Shown: in pieces, positions 1-9,444 of the stretch
Layout of the letters: each line of letters begins with the position of its first letter
Numbering within the stretch: position 1 is the stretch's first letter
Source of the DNA: Pedobacter africanus
Lineage (GTDB): Bacteria; Bacteroidota; Bacteroidia; Sphingobacteriales; Sphingobacteriaceae
Length of the DNA: 64,000 nt
Assembly: GCF_900176535.1 (NCBI RefSeq)
Contig: NZ_FWXT01000001.1
Span: 1,302,001-1,366,000, forward strand
Direction: 5' to 3'
Notes under the pieces: generated by a model
The model's input: the letters and a program-made list of their open reading frames with translations, nothing else
Databases searched by the model: none
Told to the model about the DNA's origin: nothing
Translations under genes and position numbers: made by a program

Positions 1-1196
1 AAGCACCCATCGAAATTGTAAACCTTGCAGAGATCAAATCCGGACTTTCAAAAAAGTCTGCCGCAAAAAAGACCTGGATCTACAAAGCCGAGAACGTAAG
101 AGACTTTGCCTGGGTATCGTCCCGGCGCCTGGTATGGGATGCCATGGCCACGCACATTAATGGTAAAAAAATCATGTCCATGTCGTACTACGGCCCTGAG
201 GCATATCCACTCTATAATAAGTATTCAACCAAAATAGTAGACCATACCTTAAAGGAATACTCCAAACACACCATTCCTTACCCTTATCCAGTGGCCATTT
301 CTGTAGAGGCAGCAAACGGAATGGAATACCCGATGATCTGTTTTAACTATGGCCGTGCGCAAAAAGATGGCACTTACACCGATGCCATCAAATATGGTAT
401 GATGAGTGTAATCATTCACGAAGTAGGACATAACTTCTTCCCGATGATCGTCAACTCCGACGAGCGGCAATGGTCATGGATGGACGAGGGTTTAAATACC
501 TTTTGCCAGTACCTAACCGAACAGACCTGGGAGAAGAACTATCCCTCGCAGCGCGGGCCTGCACATAAGATTGTAGATTACATGAAGATGCCTAAGGATC
601 AGCTGGAGCCGATCATGACCAATTCCGAAAACATCATCAATTTTGGGCCTAACGCCTATGCCAAGCCGGCTACAGCCTTAAATATTCTAAGGGAAACCGT
701 TATGGGCAGGGAACTTTTCGACTATGCGTTTAAAGAATATGCAAAGCGATGGGCATTTAAGCACCCTACCCCGGCCGATCTGTTCAGAACAATGGAAGAT
801 GCCTCAGCAGTGGACCTGGATTGGTTTTGGAGGGGTTGGTTCTTTGAAACTGATCCGGTAGACATTGCCCTGAATGACCTGCGCTTCCGTCAGACAGTCA
901 ACAAGAAGAACTTCTATGAGCTGGATTTCACTAATGTCGGCGGGCTGGTGATGCCAATCATCATTGAATGGACATTTAAGGATGGCAGTAAAGAGGTGGA
1001 GCGGATTCCAGCCTATATCTGGCGCAAGGATGAAAATAAGGTAACCAAGGCATTCGCCAAGGATAAAGAGGTTGCATCTGTGCAACTGGATCCTTACAGG
1101 GAAACTGCTGATATCGACGAGAGCAACAATTCATGGCCAAGAAAAGCACAGCAATCCCGGATTGACCAGTTTAAACAGCAATCCGGGCAGCGGTAG
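1..1196 (+). CDS. M1-family zinc aminopeptidase, C-terminal part (cut by left edge)
   Basis: The reading frame is open from nucleotide 3, so the gene begins before the window and the ATG at 144 is internal. The gluzincin motif HEVGH is at 417-431 and is followed by WSWMDEGLNTF, whose Glu is the third zinc ligand in M1 peptidases. The family removes N-terminal residues from peptides. Bacteroidota members of this type are usually exported and about 600-900 residues long, so roughly the last 398 residues are seen here. The tail ends in a basic stretch. The stop at 1194-1196 lies 5 nt before the stop of the convergent parC gene. The M1 assignment is firm from the motif pair; substrate and location are inferred. 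Confidence 0.88.
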   Translation, partial: APIEIVNLAEIKSGLSKKSAAKKTWIYKAENVRDFAWVSSRRLVWDAMATHINGKKIMSMSYYGPEAYPLYNKYSTKIVDHTLKEYSKHTIPYPYPVAISVEAANGMEYPMICFNYGRAQKDGTYTDAIKYGMMSVIIHEVGHNFFPMIVNSDERQWSWMDEGLNTFCQYLTEQTWEKNYPSQRGPAHKIVDYMKMPKDQLEPIMTNSENIINFGPNAYAKPATALNILRETVMGRELFDYAFKEYAKRWAFKHPTPADLFRTMEDASAVDLDWFWRGWFFETDPVDIALNDLRFRQTVNKKNFYELDFTNVGGLVMPIIIEWTFKDGSKEVERIPAYIWRKDENKVTKAFAKDKEVASVQLDPYRETADIDESNNSWPRKAQQSRIDQFKQQSGQR

Positions 1197-1201
1197 GAAA
1201 T

Positions 1202-4102
1202 TTAAAAGAAGCCCAGCTGGCCTTTATCATCAATCTTGATGTCATCAGGATTGGTGATTTCGAAATCAACCTGCTTAGCTGGTTTTGGTCCTTCTGCTTT
1301 TTCCTCCTTTTCAGGTTTGGCACTTTCAGTGGGCTTGGCCGATTTGCTGCCCCATGCTTTTTTAGGCTTTTCTGCAACAGGTTCTGGCTCCTCTTCCTGA
1401 ACAGGACTTCCCTGAGGTACCTCATCCGCTTCTGGTAAAGGGACTTCCTCTTCGTCCGCATCTTTACTCATCGCCGGATCAATCAGTTCTTCTTCTCCCT
1501 CCAGGGCTGTTGTTGTATTGTTTTCCTCATCAACAGGCATATCATCTCCTGTCTCTGCAGCGGCAGATGCCGGTGCCGCCTTTATCTCTTCTGTGGGCTC
1601 TATCTCTTTATTGTTGCTGATCGTAATATTTTTAACCTCATGGGCAGTCATCCTGTTTCCATTGGCCTTAATCCCTTTCACATCAATGAATTCCGTCAGT
1701 ACAATTTCAAGGGTTTCCGGAACCCTGGTCTTGCCCTTCAGCACATCAACAGTCAATACCGCAGCGGGGTTGCTGGTAATGTAAAGGAATTTTGAACCAC
1801 TTTCTTCACTGATCAGGCTGAACTTTTTGCCCACAGCAATAGCTTCGAACAGGAACCTTTTGATAAAATAGTTTTTAGCCTTTCCTTCGTACTGCACTAC
1901 GGCAAAAGGTTTCTCGGGATCAAATTTCTGGATCAGGACCAGGTCATCATCAAAGTGGTTGCTCAGCTCAAAAGTACTCAGTTCATACCAGCCATCTTTA
2001 TGTACCTGCAAAATCTTATCATCGCCGTCAAATTCACCAAGATATTTGCCCCGGCCATCTACATTCAATCTCCTCAGCAGGTCATCATACCAGATCTTCA
2101 ACCCGGCCAATGTAGAAACCCCTTTACTCTTCAGCAGCACCTTTTTAACTGGGTATTTAGAAACGATATTTCCCTGGGAGCCACGGCCTTTTATGGCAAT
2201 TTCCGCAAAGTCCAGGTCGAACTGCAGTTTCTTTAATTTAGCATGCGGCTTAAGCTGTACAGTCACAACCTCGGCCTCTCCATTAGGATTTGCGGTGAAG
2301 TATAGCACTTTAGAGCCTTTGCTTCCCTTGGTCAGGTCGTACTCCTTATCGCGGGTAACCCCAACCACAGCAAAGCGCTTGATATATGATGTACCACTTG
2401 CACCATCTTTGTAGATCATATTGTAAATGGTCCGTTCATCGCCTTTTTTAAACACCTGCGCATGCAGGATACCTTTACCAACAAAAGTTTTATCCGCTAC
2501 CTTGGTAATGATACACTTTCCGTCTTCCCTGAAAACAATGAGTTCATCAATATCCGAACAATCGGCCACGAATTCATCCTTACGCAAGCCCGTTCCGATA
2601 AAACCATCTTCACGGTTCATGTATAATTTTACATTGGCCAGGGCAACCTTAGAAGCTTCTACCCTGTCAAATAATCGGATTTCCGTTTTACGCTCCCTGC
2701 CCTTACCATACTTGTCTTTCAGTTTCTGGAACCAGGCAATGGCATATTCAGTAAGGTGACGCAAGTGGTTTTTAACAACTTTGATCTCATCAGAAAGCGC
2801 TTTCATCTGCTCGTCAGCTTTCTTCACGTCGAAACGTGTAATGCTGCTCATCGGCTTATCGATCAGCTTCTTAAAATCCTCCGGGAGTATCTCTCTGTAC
2901 AGGTCCGGTTTAAAAGGCTCAAACAAACGGTTCAATACCTCTACCACTGCTTCAAAAGTACCGGAGTTCTCATAATCGGCGTTTTTGTACATCCCTTCCT
3001 GAATGAAGATCTTTAACAAAGAACTAAAGAATATTTTTTCCTGTAATTCATGCAGTTTAATCTCAAGTTCCTTTTTCAGCAATGCTTTAGTGTGCATGGC
3101 ATTCTGGATCAGAATGTCGTTTACACTCAAAAACTGCGGTTTCTCGTCTTTAATGATACAGGTATTCGGAGAAATAGAAACCTCGCAGGAGGTAAAAGCA
3201 TACAGTGCATCAATGGTCACATCCGGAGAAATACCGGGTGCAAGCTGTATCACGATCTCTACATTGGCGGCTGTATTGTCTTCGATCTTCTTGATCTTGA
3301 TCTTGCCTTTATCGTTGGCAGATAAAATGCTGTCGATAACTGATCCTGTAGTGGTGCTGTAAGGAATTTCACTGATCACCAGCGTTTTTTTATCCTTCTC
3401 GGTAATCTTTGCCCGTACCCTGATCCTTCCGCCACGCATCCCTTCGTTATAGGCAGAAAAGTCGGCCATACCACCGGTAAAAAAATCAGGCAAAATATTA
3501 GGCCTTTGCCCCTGCAGTGCCTCAATAGAAGCATCCAGCAACTCCACAAAGTTGTGTGGCATTACCTTGGTGGCCAAGCCAACCGCAATACCTTCAGCTC
3601 CCTGCGCCAGTAATAAAGGAAATTTTACCGGCAAGGTAACCGGTTCATTATTCCTGCCGTCGTAGCTCAGCTGCCATACGGTAGTATCACCGTTAAAGAC
3701 AACCTCATTTGCAAATTTTGAAAGACGGGCTTCAATGTAACGCGGAGCGGCTGCATTATCGCCAGTAACCGGGTCTCCCCAGTTACCCTGGCAATCAATC
3801 AGCAAGTCTTTTTGCCCGATCTGCACCATCGCGTCACCAATAGAAGCATCACCATGAGGGTGGTATTTCATGGTATTTCCGATCACGTTGGCAGCCTTAT
3901 TGAAACGTCCGTCATCCATTTCCTTAAGAGAATGCATGATACGGCGCTGAACAGGCTTCAGGCCATCATTGATGTGTGGAACAGCACGGTCAAGAATTAC
4001 GTAGGAAGCATAGTCGAGAAACCAGTTTTCATAAAGTCCGTTAATAGGGATTACCGTATGTTTATTTTCTTCGTTTATGTTGTTTTCTAATTCTTCGCTC
4101 AT
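1202..4102 (-). CDS. parC: DNA topoisomerase IV subunit A (DNA gyrase/topo IV A family)
   Basis: This is the DNA-breaking and rejoining subunit of a type IIA topoisomerase that decatenates chromosomes, working with the ParE-like subunit at 15051-16964. The catalytic Tyr is residue 122 in RYIEARLS, after the winged-helix segment with KPVQRR and YHPHGDAS. The C-terminal DNA-wrapping blades end near residue 850 and are followed by about 110 residues rich in Glu, Pro and Ala, probably a disordered tail. The product is 966 residues. A TTG codon lies just upstream at 4103-4105, but the ATG at 4102 is the better start. The gene is divergent from the tamB-like gene. Sphingobacteriaceae annotations often call this protein gyrase/topo IV A; ParC rather than GyrA is inferred from the nearby ParE. 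Confidence 0.93.
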   Translation of the reverse strand: MSEELENNINEENKHTVIPINGLYENWFLDYASYVILDRAVPHINDGLKPVQRRIMHSLKEMDDGRFNKAANVIGNTMKYHPHGDASIGDAMVQIGQKDLLIDCQGNWGDPVTGDNAAAPRYIEARLSKFANEVVFNGDTTVWQLSYDGRNNEPVTLPVKFPLLLAQGAEGIAVGLATKVMPHNFVELLDASIEALQGQRPNILPDFFTGGMADFSAYNEGMRGGRIRVRAKITEKDKKTLVISEIPYSTTTGSVIDSILSANDKGKIKIKKIEDNTAANVEIVIQLAPGISPDVTIDALYAFTSCEVSISPNTCIIKDEKPQFLSVNDILIQNAMHTKALLKKELEIKLHELQEKIFFSSLLKIFIQEGMYKNADYENSGTFEAVVEVLNRLFEPFKPDLYREILPEDFKKLIDKPMSSITRFDVKKADEQMKALSDEIKVVKNHLRHLTEYAIAWFQKLKDKYGKGRERKTEIRLFDRVEASKVALANVKLYMNREDGFIGTGLRKDEFVADCSDIDELIVFREDGKCIITKVADKTFVGKGILHAQVFKKGDERTIYNMIYKDGASGTSYIKRFAVVGVTRDKEYDLTKGSKGSKVLYFTANPNGEAEVVTVQLKPHAKLKKLQFDLDFAEIAIKGRGSQGNIVSKYPVKKVLLKSKGVSTLAGLKIWYDDLLRRLNVDGRGKYLGEFDGDDKILQVHKDGWYELSTFELSNHFDDDLVLIQKFDPEKPFAVVQYEGKAKNYFIKRFLFEAIAVGKKFSLISEESGSKFLYITSNPAAVLTVDVLKGKTRVPETLEIVLTEFIDVKGIKANGNRMTAHEVKNITISNNKEIEPTEEIKAAPASAAAETGDDMPVDEENNTTTALEGEEELIDPAMSKDADEEEVPLPEADEVPQGSPVQEEEPEPVAEKPKKAWGSKSAKPTESAKPEKEEKAEGPKPAKQVDFEITNPDDIKIDDKGQLGFF

Positions 4103-4206
4103 CAAAAAAGGATTGTATGCTGTAAATATAAGGCATGAAAACGAAATTTAAGAACCGAGTTTTTAACAGTTCCTGCCCGCATGATCATTTTTAAGGGATT
4201 TTTAAC

Positions 4207-4221
4207 ATTGTTTTAAACAAT
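4207..4221. promoter_or_regulatory. Palindrome between parC and the tamB-like gene
   Basis: A perfect 7-bp inverted repeat, ATTGTTT-T-AAACAAT, lies in the 173-bp space between two divergent genes. It could be an operator or simply part of A+T-rich promoter DNA. No good TAnnTTTG box was found beside it. Confidence 0.3.
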
Positions 4222-4275
4222 TTAATTATTTAGATTGTAGATGTAAGGTACAGCCTGAATTATGGCACAGATGGC

Positions 4276-7200
4276 ATGATTTTGGTTGTTTATCGAGTTA
4301 AAGAAATCTCAACTTTTATTGGTTTGAATAAATATATACGCAAGAGTCTTAAAGTTGTACTCTGGATCATCGCAAGTGTTATCTTGCTTGTGGTTCTGAT
4401 TGCCCTTTCCTTAAACATTCCATTTGTTCAAAATTTTGTGAAAGACCAGGTTATAGGCTATTTAAAAGATAAAACCCAGACCGAGATCCGCCTGGAAAGC
4501 ATTAAAATAGGTCTCCCAAAAGACGTTATTCTGAACAAGTTTTATATTGAAGACAAAAAGGGAGATACCCTGCTTTATGCGCAAAAGCTGGCAGTCGACA
4601 TTAGCCTTTTTGAGCTGCTGAACAATAAGGTTGAGATAAATAACATCACACTGCAGAAAATAAGGGCAAATGTAACACGCATAAACCCCGACACTGCCTT
4701 TAATTTTTCCTTCCTGGCTGATGCCTTTATGTCTGAGCAGGAAAAACCCGAAGAAGAAGTAAAAAAAGACAGCACTTCAACCCTCAAGTTTTCGGTGAAT
4801 AAGGTCAATCTGGAAGACATCGGCATTGTATACCGCGATGATGTGGCGGGTAACGACATGAAGTTGCAGCTTGGGGAGTTCAAAGCCAATATCAAAGATT
4901 TTGACCTGGATAACCAGCGATATGTCATCAAAACCCTTTCTTTAAAAAACACAGCGGTAAAATACCTGCAGCAAAAACCTTTAACACAACTTAAAGCGCA
5001 TCTGGAAAACAGTATAGACACTGCTAAAACCGAATCTGGAAAACTACCACAGATTGAAATACAAGACTTTATTTTCAATAACATTAAGATAGGATTCGAT
5101 GACCGGCTCTCCAGGACCAGTGCTAATGTGGATTTAAACAGCCTTGCGGTAACCAAACTTTTTGTTGACCTGACCCATAACCAATACAAATTGGACGAAG
5201 CCAGACTCAACAACAGTAAAGTAAATTTCAGCTCCGGTGAATCGGACATGAAAGCAAATGTTGACCTCAGGGAGCTTTCTCTGGCTAAGCTGATTGCAGA
5301 TGTGCAGCATAGCAAGTACCAGCTGGAAAGTGCAGCATTGAACAGATCGGAAATTGCTTTTTCTTTCAAACCTGCCCCGGTGGCCAAAGCTACTGCACAA
5401 TCAGACACTGCAGCAAAAACACCTGGAATCGCCTTTCAGGTAAAAAAGCTCAACCTGGCAGAGAACAGGGTTAAGTTTGACAATTTTGCAGAAAAACCGG
5501 CTAAGGGCATGGATTTTAACCACCTGCTGATCAATAGCCTGGGCATACAGGCAGAAAACCTGGCCTACAGCGATGCCGGTATAAAGGTGAAGGTGAAATC
5601 GGGTTCGATGAAAGAAAAAAGTGGCTTTGAACTCCAAAAACTGCAAGGCGATGTAGCCTATTCAGAAAAGCAGACCAAAGCAAATAACCTGCTGGTAAAA
5701 ACCCCTAATACCTATATAGAGGGCAATACCCAGCTGGATTATACGGCTATGGAAGACCTCACCAAACACCCGGAAAAGGTAAAGATATACCTGCAGGTAA
5801 AGAATACTATCATTGGTCTAAAAGATGCGGCCTATTTTAGCGATGCTGTACCCGCCAGCTACCGGAACGAAAAGATAAAGCTCAATGCGCTTGCACATGG
5901 CTATATGAATAATCTGGTCATTCCAAAATTACAGGTAGATGGACTGAAAAGCACCCATATTGACATCACTGGAACAGCCAAAGGCTTGCCGGATGTAAAC
6001 AAAACGGTACTTGACCTAAACATCAAAAGGTTTGCACTCACTAAGAGCGATCTGTTGGTCGTTATCCCTAAAAAGTCGTTGCCTGCCAACATCATCCTGC
6101 CCAATACCATTAACGCAAACGGTAGGTTTAAAGGCTCTATGACCAATTTCAATACCGGCTTTAACATCAATACCGACATGGGCTCTGCAAAACTGCTGGC
6201 CAGTATGAAAGGGGCAAAAGGCAAAGAAAGTTACAATGCAGATATCAGCCTGAACAATTTTAATGTTGGCCGCCTGTTAAAAATGGAATCACAGCTGGGC
6301 AGAATAACTGCAAAGGCAAATGTAAAGGGAACGGGGCTCGATGCCAAAAAGGCCAGTGCAACCCTAAACGGACAAATCATCAGCGCCTATTACAATAAAT
6401 ATACTTATCGTAATTTAAACCTCAGCGGCACCTACAAACGTCAGCAACTGAATTTAAAAAGCAGCATGGCCGATACGAATGCCAGCTTTGCACTTACAGC
6501 CCATCTGGATATATCAGGTAAATATCCCGCTGTAAAGGCAGATGCAGACCTGAAGCAGATCGACCTCCAAAAACTGAATTTCAGTGCCACAGAGTTTAAA
6601 CTGGCAGGCTTTGTTAAGGCAGACATTCAAACCGCAGATCCGGATTACCTGAATGGTGACATCACCATCAACGGGATGCAGGTAGTGAAAGAAGGGCAGC
6701 GCTTCAATGTAGACACCATTATTGTCCACTCAGAGGCTTCGGCCGACCACAACCTGCTGACTTTAAAATCGGAATTCCTGAGGGCCAGAATAGATGGTAA
6801 GTACCAGCTCACCAACCTGGGCAGCGCCATGATCAACCAGATCAATAAGTATTATCAGTTTGGAACGGTAACCAAAATCCCTGATCAGCGGTTCCGGTTT
6901 TATGTTAACTTTTATAACCCCAAGATCTTAAAGAACTTTGTGCCGGAACTCACAACCTTTGCACCCTCGCGCATGTGGGGATTACTGGATACCCAAAAGG
7001 ACAGCCTGGTAATGAATGCAATGTTCCCTCAGCTGGTGTATGGCAGTTACCGTGTAGACAGCACCCGCCTGAACATCAACAATACGGATCAGAAACTAAA
7101 CTATAAGTTTACCATCAAGAGCCTGCAAAGCCCTGCTATCTCCTTCTACAACAACGAGATCAGCGGAGCGGCCTTAAACAACAATCTGGATTTGAATGTA

Positions 7201-9444
7201 TTCTTAAGGGACAGCAAACGCAAAGATAAATATGTACTGGGCGGTCAGTTCAAATCTATAGACAAGAACTATCGCTTTAGTTTCGACCCGCAGAAGGTAC
7301 TGCTCAACTATGACAAATGGACTGTAGCGCCAGAAAATTACTTGCAGTTTGGGGCCTCAGGTATCCTTGCCCATCAGTTTAACCTTAGCAATGGCGGGCA
7401 GCTCCTCAGCATCAACAGCGAAAGCAATACCCCTAACGCCCCGCTTAAGGTAACGTTTAAAGATTTCAGGATTGAAACACTCACCAGGTTTGCAGAGGCA
7501 GACAGTGCGATGGCCGGCGGGTCCATCAATGGGACGGTAAATGTGAAAGACCTTGCAGGCACACCTAAATTTGAGGCCAACCTTACCGTAGATGAGCTGC
7601 GCTACCAGAAAGACATGCTGGGCACCCTGCGCATTGCAGTGAACAACAACACCGAAAATGCTTTTGAAACCAATATTGCCTTATCGGGCATACATGAACT
7701 GCGTGCAAATGGCTTTTATTATACTGCCCCCCAGAGCGCAATGGATCTGACGCTGAATATTGATAAGATTGATTTAAAAGCTGTAGAAAGCCTGTCTATG
7801 GGACAGATCAGGAAAGGGACAGGAACGGTGAGCGGACACCTATCTGTAAAAGGTAGTCTGGATGCCCCAAAAGTTCTGGGCGACCTTAAATTTAATCAGG
7901 CAGGTTTTAATGTGGCTTATGTAAATTCTTTCTTCAGAATGCCAAACGAGACCATTAGTTTTACTGAAACCGGTATCAACTTCAACAGGTTCAACATACT
8001 GGATTCCCTGAATCAGAAGGCGGTGATCACAGGCGGTATCCTGACTACAAACTATAGGGATTTTAAATTCAACATGGACATCCGCACCACCAATTTCAGG
8101 GCCTTGAACTCGACCGCTGAGGACAATGAGCTAATTTACGGAACGGTGTACCTGACCAGCACCATTAAAGTGCGTGGCGACATGAACCAGCCTAATGTAG
8201 ACATGAATTTAAGAGTAGAAGACAAAACCAAATTCTTCTTTGCCATGCCAGCTGATGACCCCACAGTAATAGACCAGGAAGGTATTGTGCAATATGTTGA
8301 TTTTGACGCCCCTCCTTTCAATGGAAAAAAGGCACTTTCGGTGGCCGATTCCATTAGTAAAGCCCCAATAAAAGGGTTTAACCTGAGCGCTACCATCAAT
8401 ATAGATGAAAATGCTGAATTAAACGTAGTTGTAGATCCTACCAACGGCGATAATTTGAGGGTAAAAGGTCAGGCTACCCTGGCGGCTACCATGGACCCGA
8501 GTGGAAAAACCAGCTTAACCGGGCGTTACGAGATTTCTGAAGGTAGCTACAATTTAACCGTAGGACCGGTGAAAAGGGATTTTAAATTGCAGCAAGGCAG
8601 CAACATTGTATGGACAGGTGAGCCTACCGAAGCCAACGTTGACCTTACTGCATTGTACGAGGTAAATGCCGCGCCTATAGACCTGCTCAATGAGCCGGAC
8701 AACGTTCAGGCAAAAACCAAGCTGCCCTTCCAGGTATACCTGATGATGACCGGTCAGCTGATGAAACCTATCATTAAATTTAAAGTAGACCTGCCGGAAA
8801 ACGAACGGGGTGCGCTAAGTGGCCAGGTCTATACCAAAGTACAGCGAATCAATGCCGATGAAGGTGAACTGAACAAACAGGTATTTGCGCTGTTGGTGCT
8901 CGAACGCTTTATTGCAGATAACCCTTTCCAAAGCCTAGCGGGCGGAGGGTTGAATGCTTCAAGTATTGCGCGGTCCAGCGTAAGCAAACTGCTTACCCAG
9001 CAGCTGAACAATCTGGCATCCGACCTTATCAAAGGGGTAGACATTAACTTCGGTGTCAATTCATCCGAAGATTATTCGACAGGCAAAATGGAGCAGAAAA
9101 CCGACCTGGAAATCGGGCTTTCCAAAAAACTGCTGAGCGACAGGCTGATTGTTACTGTGGGCAGTTCTTTTGGGCTGGAAGGCCCACAGCAGCAGGGACA
9201 AAAATCGACCAATATTGCGGGCAACGTAAACATAGAATATCTGCTTTCCAGAGACGGCAGGTACAGGTTAAGGGCCTACCGCCGTAACCAGAATGAAGGG
9301 GTAATAGAAGGACAGATCATTGAAACCGGCTTGGGCTTTGCGCTGGTGGTCGACTACAATAAGTTCAGAGAGGTATTCCAGAAATTCTCTAAAAAGAAAA
9401 GATTAAGACAAGAACAGCGAGCTAACGATGAGACAACGAATTAA
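4276..9444 (+). CDS. tamB: TamB-like translocation/assembly module protein (AsmA/DUF490 type)
   Basis: The product is 1722 residues with one N-terminal membrane anchor (about residues 30-50, VVLWIIASVILLVVLIALSL), followed by a very long beta-rich repeated region and a C-terminal DUF490-type domain containing many FKVDLPEN-like strands. TamB-type proteins span the periplasm and are thought to carry phospholipids or help insert outer-membrane proteins. The start is the ATG at 4276; there is no Shine-Dalgarno sequence and no later in-frame Met before the anchor. The last 17 nt overlap the next gene, a BamA/TamA-like barrel, so the two are translated together. This order (tamB then tamA-like) is common in Bacteroidota. 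Size, anchor and neighbour make the call secure; the exact cargo is not known. Confidence 0.88.
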   Translation: MILVVYRVKEISTFIGLNKYIRKSLKVVLWIIASVILLVVLIALSLNIPFVQNFVKDQVIGYLKDKTQTEIRLESIKIGLPKDVILNKFYIEDKKGDTLLYAQKLAVDISLFELLNNKVEINNITLQKIRANVTRINPDTAFNFSFLADAFMSEQEKPEEEVKKDSTSTLKFSVNKVNLEDIGIVYRDDVAGNDMKLQLGEFKANIKDFDLDNQRYVIKTLSLKNTAVKYLQQKPLTQLKAHLENSIDTAKTESGKLPQIEIQDFIFNNIKIGFDDRLSRTSANVDLNSLAVTKLFVDLTHNQYKLDEARLNNSKVNFSSGESDMKANVDLRELSLAKLIADVQHSKYQLESAALNRSEIAFSFKPAPVAKATAQSDTAAKTPGIAFQVKKLNLAENRVKFDNFAEKPAKGMDFNHLLINSLGIQAENLAYSDAGIKVKVKSGSMKEKSGFELQKLQGDVAYSEKQTKANNLLVKTPNTYIEGNTQLDYTAMEDLTKHPEKVKIYLQVKNTIIGLKDAAYFSDAVPASYRNEKIKLNALAHGYMNNLVIPKLQVDGLKSTHIDITGTAKGLPDVNKTVLDLNIKRFALTKSDLLVVIPKKSLPANIILPNTINANGRFKGSMTNFNTGFNINTDMGSAKLLASMKGAKGKESYNADISLNNFNVGRLLKMESQLGRITAKANVKGTGLDAKKASATLNGQIISAYYNKYTYRNLNLSGTYKRQQLNLKSSMADTNASFALTAHLDISGKYPAVKADADLKQIDLQKLNFSATEFKLAGFVKADIQTADPDYLNGDITINGMQVVKEGQRFNVDTIIVHSEASADHNLLTLKSEFLRARIDGKYQLTNLGSAMINQINKYYQFGTVTKIPDQRFRFYVNFYNPKILKNFVPELTTFAPSRMWGLLDTQKDSLVMNAMFPQLVYGSYRVDSTRLNINNTDQKLNYKFTIKSLQSPAISFYNNEISGAALNNNLDLNVFLRDSKRKDKYVLGGQFKSIDKNYRFSFDPQKVLLNYDKWTVAPENYLQFGASGILAHQFNLSNGGQLLSINSESNTPNAPLKVTFKDFRIETLTRFAEADSAMAGGSINGTVNVKDLAGTPKFEANLTVDELRYQKDMLGTLRIAVNNNTENAFETNIALSGIHELRANGFYYTAPQSAMDLTLNIDKIDLKAVESLSMGQIRKGTGTVSGHLSVKGSLDAPKVLGDLKFNQAGFNVAYVNSFFRMPNETISFTETGINFNRFNILDSLNQKAVITGGILTTNYRDFKFNMDIRTTNFRALNSTAEDNELIYGTVYLTSTIKVRGDMNQPNVDMNLRVEDKTKFFFAMPADDPTVIDQEGIVQYVDFDAPPFNGKKALSVADSISKAPIKGFNLSATINIDENAELNVVVDPTNGDNLRVKGQATLAATMDPSGKTSLTGRYEISEGSYNLTVGPVKRDFKLQQGSNIVWTGEPTEANVDLTALYEVNAAPIDLLNEPDNVQAKTKLPFQVYLMMTGQLMKPIIKFKVDLPENERGALSGQVYTKVQRINADEGELNKQVFALLVLERFIADNPFQSLAGGGLNASSIARSSVSKLLTQQLNNLASDLIKGVDINFGVNSSEDYSTGKMEQKTDLEIGLSKKLLSDRLIVTVGSSFGLEGPQQQGQKSTNIAGNVNIEYLLSRDGRYRLRAYRRNQNEGVIEGQIIETGLGFALVVDYNKFREVFQKFSKKKRLRQEQRANDETTN

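Noticed and set aside
1171..1461. Lys/Arg-rich frame in the 3' part of parC
   Set aside because: A frame-shifted reading of the repetitive acidic tail of ParC.
4575..5408. 277-codon minus-strand frame inside the tamB-like gene
   Set aside because: Ser/Leu-rich shadow of the plus-strand coding sequence.
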